Of a stretch of 64,000 nt of DNA, positions 34,401 through 46,400 are shown piece after piece. Numbering within the stretch: position 1 is the first letter of the stretch; the number at the start of each line of letters is the position of its first letter. The DNA is from Onthophagus taurus (taxonomy: Eukaryota; Arthropoda; Insecta; Coleoptera; Scarabaeidae). A model generated the notes under the pieces. That model was not told where the DNA came from, searched no databases, and saw only the letters and a list, made by a program, of their open reading frames with translations. The DNA lies in contig NC_091973.1 in assembly GCF_036711975.1 (NCBI RefSeq), forward strand, positions 1,798,001 through 1,862,000, written 5' to 3'. The position numbers were made by a program, and so were the translations under genes.

Positions 34401-37400
34401 TTTGAGCTTTAATTTAAAATAAGTTTCATTCCTTAATTTCAATAAATACGGCTTACAGGAATTTTTAAATTAGCATATTTTTAACATTTTTAGGTTATTC
34501 AAAAATGTAAGTTTTGTTTCAAAATTTTTTTTCTCTATATTTTTCCAATCCAACCCAACAATTATTATACATCATTTTAAAGAGAAAACTTTGAGCTTTA
34601 ATTTAAAATAAGTTTCATTCCTTAATTTCAATAAATATGGCTTCCAGGAATTTTTAAATTAGCATCTTTTTTGACACTTTTAGGTTATACGAAAATGTAA
34701 GTTTTGTTTCAACATTTTTTTTCTCTATATTTTTCCAATCCAACTTAACAATTATTATACATCATTTTAAAGAGAAAACTTTGAGCTTTAATTTAAAATA
34801 AGTTTCATTCCTTAATTTCAATAAATACGGCTTACAGGAATTTTTAAATTAGCATATTTTTAACATTTTTAGGTTATTCAAAAATGTAAGTTTTGTTTCA
34901 AAATTTTTTTTCTCTATATTTTTCCAATCCAACCCAACAATTATTATACATCATTTTAAAGAGAAAGCTTTGAGCTTTAATTTAAAATAAGTTTCATTCC
35001 TTAATTTCAATAAATACGGCTTCCAGGAATTTTTAAATTAGCATCTTTTTTGACACTTTTAGGTTATACGAAAATGTAAGTTTTGTTTCAAAATTTTTTT
35101 TCTCTATATTTTTCCAATCCAACCCAACAATTATTATACATCATTTTAAAGAGAAAACTTTGAGCTTTAATTTAAAATAAGTTTCATTCCTTAATTTCAA
35201 TAAATACGGCTTCCAGGAATTTTTAAATTAGCATCTTTTTTGACACTTTTAGGTTATACGAAAATGTAAGTTTTGTTTCAACATTTTTTTTCTCTATATT
35301 TTTCCAATCCAACTCAACAATTATTATACATCATTTTAAAGAGAAAGCTTTGAGCTTTAATTTAAAATAAGTTTCATTCCTTAATTTCAATAAATACGGC
35401 TTCCAGGAATTTTTAAATTAGCATCTTTTTTGACACTTTTAGGTTATACGAAAATGTAAGTTTTGTTTCAACATTTTTTTTCTCTATATTTTTCCAATCC
35501 AACCCAACAATTATTATACATCATTTTAAAGAGAAAGCTTTGAGCTTTAATATAGAATAAGTCTTATTCCTTAATTTCGATAAATATGGCTTCCAGGAAT
35601 TTTTAAATTAGCATCTTTTTTGACACTTTTAGATTATACGAAAATGTTAGTTTTAACTCAATACTCTTTTTCTCAATATTTTTTTAATTCAACCCATCGA
35701 TTGTTATACATCGATTTAAACAGAAAGCTTCAAGCTTCAATTTAAAATAAGTTTTATTTCTTTATTTCAATAAACACGGTTTCCAGGAATTTTTTAATTA
35801 GCATCTATTTTGACACTTAATAGGGGGATTGCATATTTTGCTAAAATTTTATTCCAAAGGCCTTTACTGAGTGTATTTTGATAGCGTTTTAATTCTGTCT
35901 GATTCTGTCACAAAGTTTCAAAATGTTTGACTTCTTGGGACACAAAGGGTTAAATAATTTTGGATATTCATCATGAATTGATATTCAAAATGTATCGAGT
36001 GGAAGTTCTGAATATTTTAATTTTAATGTTCGGTCAGAAGAGAGGGAGATTAGTTCTTCCTCCTCTTCAAGACAAAGATTGCTGTCTGACGTATTACGAG
36101 TAAAAGGGTTTCGAATCCAGTCATGTTTTTCTATATGGATGGATGGAAAATATTTGGCAACTGCTTGCTGAAGAGTGTCTAAATGACTTTTCACCAAAGG
36201 TGCCAGTAAATTTCTCTTAGCGTCAGAAATTTTGGCAAACATCTCTAAATTGTTCTCGCCGACTTTTTTTGACCATAAACATAACTTATTACTAAATGCA
36301 GTTAATTTGTCCGTTGATGTTAAAATATTTTCGTGTCGTCCTTGCAAACTTGAATTTAAATGGTTAAGATGTGAAAAGATATGTTCTAGGTAACACACCA
36401 CAATTCATTGCTCAAACAGTCATAAAATTGTTGTGTTTTCAAAATTCTTCTTTTCTCCTTTTCTCCCATAGTCGTTTCTTCTTTAAAGAATACACAAAGT
36501 TCTTCTCTTAACTCATACACACGAGCTAAAACTCGTCCTCTAGAAAGCCATCGAACTTCACTATGCAATAATAAGCAATTGTAATTAGCTTCCATGCTGT
36601 CACATAATTCTTTGAATAACCGTGATTTTAATGGTCTGCTTTTAATATAATTGACTATTTTTATCACATCTTCCAAAACAGATATTAGTTCCGTAGGAAG
36701 AGTTTTGGCTACTAAAGCTTCTCGCTGTATAATACAATGAGTAGTAATAATATCAGCATTTTTTTGTTTCGCGTACGTCCAGAACCCTTTCTCATTACCG
36801 ACCATTGCAGGAGCACCGTCTGTACAAATTCCTGTACAGGGTGTCCCAATTTCGATGTCCGCATAGGCTATCTCCGAAACTAAAAGAGATAGAAAAAAAG
36901 TAGCTTACATGTCATGATCTCGTTTTTCGAGAAAATACTAATGCCGAAAACTCCGAACAGCTATCGTCTTTTGTTTTCGTCCTATCGGCAAAAACTGAAA
37001 ATTATGCGAAAACGACAATCGCGAATATCTCACTTATTATCAAAGATGGAGTATTATAAATAAAACATTATATGGGCAACTTTTTACGAAGAATTCAGTG
37101 GCGTAGGTAGAATTTTTTTCCCATTTTTTTTTTTCGAGATTTTTGACGTAACTTTATTTTTTTAAATGGAAACCATAGTTGGCTATGACCTAAAATAATT
37201 TGTTATTTTCTTCTGATAAGAAATATATATAGTTTGTGGGGCATATTTCTGATAGTTATTGAATAATTAACAAAAATTCATTTTGTTCTATCTAAACATA
37301 ATGTATGTATTTAAAAGTTAATGTTGCTATGGTGATAACCATACATACTATGGTGGAACATAATGTATCAAATAATTGCCAAAGTTTGTATTTAAAAATT

Positions 37401-40400
37401 CGATAACAAAACAAAACTAAATAAAACTTTACAATGAACTTCGAAAATTATGAAAATGTAACATGATGGAATGCTATATGTTATCAGATAAGAATGCGAT
37501 GTTAGCCGCGGAATTATATTTCACAAGGTATCCGGAAAGAAGACGTAAGAACCTTCAGCCGGTTAGCAGAAAATTTAATAGATTTTTGGTCCATCCCCAA
37601 ACCACGTGCAAAAACATACCAAAATGGCCTGCAAGAGGATGAAGTCAATGTGTTGGCTTCACTTGCGATAAATCCATCAAGATCTTGCAGAGAAATTGGA
37701 CAAGACGTCTGACCCAAAAACCGCTGCTCCCGAATATGAAAGAAAAATATGTATAAACCATACAAAGCGGGCCTAACTCATTATTTACGTGCCGGAGAGG
37801 TCAATCTAAGATTAGAATTTTGTAGATGATATTTAGAAAAATTAAATAATCTGCTGTTTGTTCAAAATGTCATCTGGACCAATGAAGTCTCTGAGTGTTC
37901 AAAGAAGGTTGAGGTTCAATGTATGGTGTGCCCTTTTAGATAATAGAATGTTGACATATAGTATCTACCATAAAAACTTAAACTCAGGTAATACCTCAAT
38001 ATATCAAGGCAGCAAATTGTGCCTTTGGTCGATAATTTGCCATTAAATAAGTCTCAAATGATATATTTTCAATATGACGGAGCACCAGCACATAATGCCA
38101 GAGTTGTTAGTGAATTTTTAAATACTACTACAAACTTTGGCAATAATTGGAATCAATGGGCACGTTCAGCCGGTGTGAACTGTTAAGTTGCTATATTAGC
38201 AGTCGCGGCTGAACGATATGCTAAGTCAGCGCTGTTACGCAGCAGTTTAGTAAATATCTCAGCGTAAGTAATCTGCGCTTAGTTTGTCAGCGGTTGTGAA
38301 ATTCTAGGTTAGGATTAATATTTTTTGTTTCTCCCCTTTAATCATCTAATCAACATCATCATCTATTATCTCTTGTAATAACACAAAATTTTCAAAAATA
38401 TTTTTGTTGGCCATAGTTTGGTTATGCTGAACTGCTAATTCTCAAGTGCTTGTTCAGCCGATTTCGTTCCGCTGTATTAAAGCTCGTACAACTAGCTGAC
38501 TGATTTAATTCAACTGTTGACACCTGCTGAACGTGCCCAATGTTTTCCATCGTGGCATTGTTATCACCATAACAACATTAAGTTTTAAATACATACAATA
38601 GTTTTAGAAAGAACAAAAAAAATTGTTACATTATGTTCCATCATAGTATGTATGGTTATAACCATAGCAACATTAACTTTTAAATACATACATTAGTTTT
38701 AGATAGAACAAAATGAATTTATGTTAATTATTCAATAACTATAAGAAATATACCCCACAAACTATATATATTTGTTATCAGAAGAAAATAACAAATTATT
38801 TTAGGTCATAGCCAACTATGGTTTCCATTTAAAAAAATAAAGTTATGTCTCAAATCTCGAAAATAAAAGATGGGAAAAAAATTCTACCTACGCCACTGAA
38901 TTCTTCGTAAAAAGTTGCCCATATAATGTTTTATTTATAATACTCCATCTTTGATAATAAGTGAGATACTCGCGATTGTCGTTTTCGCAAAATTTTCAGT
39001 TTTTGCCGATAGGGCGAAAACAAAAGACGATAGCTGTTCGGAGTTTTCGGCATTAGCATTTTCCCGAAAAACGAGATCATGACATGTAAGCTACTTTTTT
39101 TCTATCTCTTTTAGTTTCGGAGATAGCCTATGTGGACATCGAAATTGGGACACCCTGTACAAAAGTTCCAGGAGAGATTGGAATTTTTGAAAAAATTGTC
39201 GACGCAATCAAATATTTCTTTACCCGTTGTCCTCCCCGACAATTCTTGACAAAATAAAAATTGATTTATAATTGAATCCCCGTTAATTAAGCGTACAAAT
39301 CCCATTAATTGTGCTTTTCCGCTAATGTCTGTTGATTCATCTATTTGCAATTCGTCGACTAATGGTGTCGTTGGAGAGAGGGATTTTGTTTATTTCAGTT
39401 TCTGCTTCTTTCCCTAACATACATTTCACCATTATTCGACAAGCAGGGCCAATTAACGTTTCCCCAATTGAATGAGGTTTCATCTTCTGTGCAATAAGTT
39501 GGGCTACCTCGTATGACGCAATTTGTGCTTTATCTGACACCCTTACTGCTTTTTCGAATTTTTGGGATTGTTTGGCACTATTAGTTATTAATCGTTCAAA
39601 ATAATTTTTGCATTTGGACACCAAACTTGGGTGAACTTTTTCCAAATGCCGTTTTAGTTTGCTAGGAACCATTGCTCCGTTTGTTTTTGTATTCCCACAA
39701 ACAACACATAAAGGCAATGGGGTATCTACGCTTCCTGTCCATGTAAAACCATAATTAAGGTAATCTTCACTATACTTTCTTGAATTAATTTTCGCCTTTT
39801 TTGCCGGAGGTTCTACTAAAATTAGCCTCGTCAGCAGCTGTAGTGGATGCACTATTAACAGTTAAAAATTTTCTTAAATCCATTTTTGATAAGCTAAAAA
39901 GAATATGTTAAAATTTATTAATTCTAATTATTATTATTTCATTAATTTTAAAATTTTATTATAAATTTTTGCTTATTGACTATTAGTACATACAAGATAT
40001 TTTTTTACAATAAAATGTATAAATAACGGAAACCTAGACTATATTAATTTTTTAAGTAAATTGGATAATTACATTATTTGTCAAAAATCTGCAAACTCTA
40101 TAACAGTTCTAAGTTATAAAACATGTAAATTTCGTTAAGATCGCATTTATGTTATTAATATAAACAATTAAGTAAATAAATAATCTTACCTTATTTTCAC
40201 TGAGAAATCCTAATTATTCAATAAATAGCACGAAAACACAATAACAATTGAATAACATAAAGAAAAGCCCAAAACGTTTTACAGTCCTAGAGGACCTAAC
40301 CTAGAGAGGATATACAGTATTTTCGGGGAATAACCTAATACGCTTTACCGATGGTTTTTCGGAAACTTCCTCTTTAGTCAATAGATGGCTTTACGAGAGT

Positions 40401-43400
40401 ACGGCGCACAGTAGAAATTTAATTTAAATTAATAAATTTAAAAGACTTTCAAAATTTCGCGGCACACTTTAAGATATTCACGGCACACCTTTTGAGAAAC
40501 ACTGAATTATAATATTATTACCGATTGATAATACTTAAATCTGAATTCTCAAATTTTTATTTTAGCCAGAACCCCAGAATCGTGTAATGACCGGTCTCGC
40601 TGAGACACCCTGTATATATTTGGGTTATGTTGGGCGAAGTTAATCTTTTGAAAAGAAAAAAAAAAAAAAATTGATAATAACAAAAACTATTTAACGACTC
40701 ATTTAAAAGTACCATGACTTAAAGAATATCGACCTAAGAATTATTTTTTTTACCAACTCCAAGGTTAAATCTCGTTTCAGCCGAAGAAATATCGAGAGAT
40801 CGTTTAAGAAGGCAGAAGAAGAAAAAAAATTTATATTTAAAAAAAAATGTAAGAAAAAAAATGAAGACAACGGAATTAAAAAAAAACAGCAAGAAAACGT
40901 CATTATCTAATCCATAGGTTGAGTATAAAAAAAAGGGGCAGAACAAACACGTCTCCATTCTGTGTGAACTCTTAAAAAAACACCGAAACCAAACCTGACG
41001 AACTCGAAGAAAAAAAACGATCGCCGCTGAGATCGTCTTTTTTAATAATATGCAAGAACACGCTACGTCAACATGACCATAGGGTAAAGAGAGTGGCTCT
41101 ACTCATTCAACTCGCGCGCCCACGATGAAAAAAGCGCACCTGGGAGAAAGGACGCCGCCGAAAGGGTCCTCTTTTCGAAGGCGAACCGCGTCAACCCTTT
41201 TCCGCCGTCAGATTCTCACAGTCGCGAGGAGGAGAGCGCACCTCCTTTTTTGTGGTCACTAAAAAAATGACATGGTATGTCTTTTTTTGTTTGTTCTCGT
41301 CTTCGTCGTCTTAATGCGGGCTTCGTATGCGTGTATGTGGATAGAAAAAATATGGTTTTTTGAAACCCCAAGGGTCAGGGTCCAGGTACATAAGACGTAT
41401 TCAGATTTTTTGAATGAAGGGATTATGAATTTTAATTTTTTTTTGTTTACAATAATGAAAGAAAAACTTTGAAATTAATTTAAAATGCAAAACAAAAAAT
41501 GTGCTTCTTAGGTAACAGTAGTGCAAGTTTTCCATGACCTGGACTCCTATCGATTGGCGAATTGCATTCTTTCCAACTAGAAGCACATGCGCCGTCTTCT
41601 TATAAAAAAAAGTAAAAAAAACTGGGCCAACTCGCCTTTTTCTACACAACTAGAAAACTTCGCCCCGGATGAAATTCGAGGCCTTCCCAGATTTTTATTA
41701 ATTATTATCTTTCTGCATTATCTTGCTTGACTAATCAAAAAAAAACTTTCCCATCCTAATATGAACCCGGAAAAGTTCTCACAACATCCTCATTGAGACA
41801 AAAAAAATCTTTGCATAAGTTTATCTCATCTCCGATTTTTTTATCTTAAAAAAATAATTTATGCAAGAAAAAAAAAATGGTTTACCTGCCCTGCTCACCA
41901 TTTTTTTTTATCTATTCTCACGTTCGGGGTAGTTACCCCTTGAAAATTGGCCCCGCCTCAACTATTCGGCACAAAACATAAATAGGGACCAATAGAAAAC
42001 TAGGAGGGCTTAGCGTTAGAAAAACGTAAAACGGGGGATGCAACCCCCTTTTAACATCGCCACCAACTCTCGCCATCTTTTTATAAATGACGCTCGTTTT
42101 ATCGAACCGTTTCTATAAAATAAAAACTAAACACTTCCTACTACTGCTTAATTAAAAAAAATTGAAAACGGTTGGGGAGGGAATTTAACTCGATCACAAA
42201 ATCACGTGTAAAAAAAAGTGACCAGTTGTTTTCGGGGCAGACTGACCGTGACATAAAAAGTATAAAACACGGTGAAGGGTTGAGAGAACCCGCCGGCACC
42301 TGGATGTTTTATTCAAAAAAATAGTCGAAAAAATGTTAAGAAAGCTAAAGTCGTTACGCTCATTTACATATTGTTTGAGTGTTTCTCTTTAATTTATTTT
42401 ATTTCAAAATATATATATATATATAAATTTAATTTGTCAAAAATTTGCGCAAATTTCATTGTTATAAATTTTATTAATTAACACAATGTTAAAAAGATCA
42501 TATCAGATCATATAAAAATTTAAGAAATCGTATCTTAAGAACGAATTGAGATATCATAATGAAATAATTAACATTTCAAAGCAAATTTAATACAGATTTA
42601 GTGGTCCATAAATAATTTCTTATTTTTGATAAACATCGTTGCTATGATTTTTTAAACCATACCTTAATTTGATTGTTAAAATTTTACGAATACAATGTTA
42701 AAAAGATCATATCTCAAGAACGGGATGTGATATAATGATGAAATAACGAGCGTTTTAAAGCAAATTTAATAGAGATTTAATATGCCAAAAATAATTTCTT
42801 ATTTTCCATAAAGACCGTTGTTATGATTTTTTATATTTAACCCTGTAGGTTAGGTTGTTATAAATTTTCGAAATACAAATTAAAAAAATCGTATCTTAAG
42901 AACGAATTAAGATGTAATGATAAAACAAGATATTAAAGCAAATTTAATGTGCCAGAAATAATTTCTTATTCTCTATAAACATCGTTGTTAAGATCTTTTA
43001 ATTTCAACTCTTCATCTTAATTTATTAAAAAACAAAAATTTAAGAAATCGTATCTTAAAAACGAATTGAGATATCATAATGAAATAGCTAACATTTTAAA
43101 GCAAATTTAATACAGATTTAGTGGTCAATAAATAATTTCTTATTTTTGATAAACATCATTGTTACGATTTTTTAAACCAAACCTTAATTTGATTGTTAAA
43201 ATTTTACGAATACAATGTTAAAAAAATCATATCTCAAGAACGGGATGTGATATAATGATGAAATAACGAGCGTTTAAAAGCAAATTTAATAGAGATTTAA
43301 TATGCCAAAAATAATTTCTTATTTTCCATAAAGACCGTTGTTATGATTTTTTATATTTAACCCTGCAGGTTAGGTTGTTATAAATTTTCGAAATACAAAT

Positions 43401-46400
43401 TAAAAAAATCGTATCTTAAGAACGAATTAAGATATAATGATAAAACAAGATATTAAAGCAAATTTAATGTGCCCGAAATAATTTCTTATTCTCTATAAAC
43501 ATCGTTGTTATGATCTTTTAATTTCAACTCTTCATCTTAATTTATTAAAAAACAAAAATTTAAGAAATCGTATCTTAAAAACGAATTGTGATACCATAAT
43601 GAAATAACTAACATTTCAAAGCAAATTTAATACAGATTTAGTGGTCCATAAATAATTTCTTATTTTTGATAAACATCGTTGCTATGATTTTTTAAACCAA
43701 ACCTTAATTCGATTGTTAAAATTTTACGAATACAATGTTAAAAAGATCATATCTCAAGAACGGGATGTGATATAATGATGAAATAACGAGCGTTTTAAAG
43801 CAAATTTAATGGAGATTTAATATGCCAAAAATAATTTCTTATTTTCCATAAAGACCGTTGTTATGATTTTTTATATTTAACCCTGCAGGTTAGGTTGTTA
43901 TAAATTTTCGAAATACAAATTAAAAAATCGTATCTTAAGAACGAATTAAGATGTAATGATAAAACAAGATATTAAACCAAATTTAGTGTGCCAGAAATAA
44001 TTTCTTATTCTCTATAAACATCGTTGTTATGATCTTTTAATTTTAACTCTTCATCTTAATTTATTAAAAAACATCAAAATTTGAGAAATCGTATCTTAAA
44101 AACGAATTGAGATATCATAATGAAATAGCTAACATTTTAAAGCAAATTTAATACAGATTTAGTGGTCCATAAATAATTTCTTATTTTTGATAAACATCAT
44201 TGTTACGATTTTTTAAACCAAACCTTAATTTGATTGTTAAAATTTTACGAATACAATGTTAAAAAGATCATATCTCAAGAACGGGATGTGATATAATGAT
44301 GAAATAACGAACGTTTTAAAGTAAATTTAATGGAGATTTAATATGCCAAAAATAATTTCTTATTTTCCATCAAGACCGTTGTTATGATTTTTTAAAGTGA
44401 ACCCTCCAGGTTAGGTTGTTATAAATTTTCAAAATAGAAATTAAAAAAATCGTATCTTAAGAACGAATTAAGATGTAGTGATAAAACAAGATATTAAAGC
44501 AAATTTAATGTGCCAGAAATAATTTCTTATTCTCTATAAACATCGTTGTTATGATCTTTTAATTTTAACTCTTCATCTTAATTTATTAAAAAACAAAAAT
44601 TTAAGAAATCGTATCTTAAAAACGAATTGAGATACCATAATGAAATAACTAACATTTTAAAGCAAATTTAATACAGATTTAGTGGTCCATCAATAATTTC
44701 TTATTTTTGATAATCATCGTTGTTATGATTTTTTAAACCAAACCTTAATTTGATTGTTAAAATTTTACGAATACAACCTTAAAAAAATCATATCTCAAGA
44801 ACGGGATGTGATATAATGATGAAATAACGAGCGTTTTAAAGCAAATTTAATAGAGATTTAATATGCCAAAAATAATTTCTTATTTTCCATAAAGACCGTT
44901 GTGGTGATTTTTTAAAGTTAACCCTGCATGTTAGGTTGTTATAAATTTTCAAAATAGAAATTAAAAAAATCGTATCTTAAGAACGAATTAAGATGTAGTG
45001 ATAAAACAAGATATTAAAGCAAATTTAATGTGCCAGAAATAATTTCTTATTCTCTATAAACATCGTTGTTATGATCTTTTAATTTCAACTCTTCATCTTA
45101 ATTTATTAAAAAACATCAAAATTTGAGAAATCGTATTTTAAATACGAATTGAGATATCATAATGAAATAATTAACATTTCAAAGCAAATTTAATACAGAT
45201 TTAGTGGTCCATAAATAATTTCTTATTTTTGATAAACATCGTTGCTATGATTTTTTAAACCAAACCTTAATTTGATTGTTAAAATTTTACGAATACAATG
45301 TTAAAAAGATCATATCTCAAGAACGGGATGTGATATAATGATGAAATAACGAGCGTTTTAAAGCAAATTTAATAGAGATTTAATATGCCAAAAATAATTT
45401 CTTATTTTCCATAAAGACCGTTGTTATGATTTTTTATATTTAACCCTGCAGGTTAGGTTGTTATAAATTTTCGAAATACAAATTAAAAAAATCGTATCTT
45501 AAGAACGAATTAAGATATAATGATAAAACAAGATATTAAAGCAACTTTAATGTGCCAGAAATAATTTCTTATTCTCTATAAACATCGTTGTTATGATCTT
45601 TTAATTTCAACTCTACATCTTAATTTATTAAAAAACAAAAATTTAAGAAATTGTATCTTAAAAACGAATTGAGATATCATAATGAAATAACTAACATTTT
45701 AAAGCAAATTTAATACAGATTTAGTGGTCCATAAATAATTTCTTATTTTTGATAAACATCGTTGCTATGATTTTTTAAACCAAACCTTAATTTAATTGTT
45801 AAAATTTTACGAACACAATGTTAAAAAAATCATATCTCAAGAACGGGATGTGATATAATGATGAAATAACGAGCGTTTAAAAGCAAATTTAATGGAGATT
45901 TAATATGCCAAAAATAATTTCTTATTTTCCATAAAGACCGTTGTTATGATTTTTTAAAGTTAACCCTGCATGTTAGGTTGTTATAAATTTTCAAAATAAA
46001 AATTAAAAAAATCGTATCTTAAGAACCAATTAAGATGTAATGATAAAACAAGATTTTAAAGCAAATTTAATGTGCCAGAAATAATTTCTTATTCTCTATA
46101 AACATCGTTGTTATGATCTTTTAATTTCAACTCTACATCTTAATTTATTAAAAAACAAAAATTTAAGAAATCGTATCTTAAAAACGAATTGAGATATCAT
46201 AATGAAATAACTAACATTTCAAAGCAAATTTAATACAGATTTAGTGGTCCATAAATAATTTCTTATTTTTGATAAACTTCCTTGCTATGATTATATATCA
46301 TATGGTCATATATTGTTATGATTAATACAATGTTAAAAAGATCATATCTCAAGAACGGGTTGGGATATAATGATGAAATAGAGAACATTTTATAACAGAT

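Larger units (their letters stand above)
33477..40504 (-). mobile_element. hAT transposon with ZBED-like transposase, interrupted by other elements
   Basis: The ends CAGTGTTTCTCAAA (33477) and its reverse complement (to 40504) are terminal inverted repeats. They are flanked by a perfect 8-bp duplication, AATTATAA. Subterminal GCGGCACA motifs occur at both ends. The transposase runs on the minus strand: a BED-type finger ([24 protein letters not shown]), [21 protein letters not shown] split by an insertion, [27 protein letters not shown], and the C-terminal dimerisation part near 33710-33900 ([12 protein letters not shown]). Frameshifts near 39820 and 39345 and an in-frame stop near 35985 show it is dead. 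The insert at 36837-39157 sits inside the CTDGAP motif; that at 33910-35953 sits before the C-terminal part. Without the inserts it would be about 2.7 kb. Confidence 0.93.
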
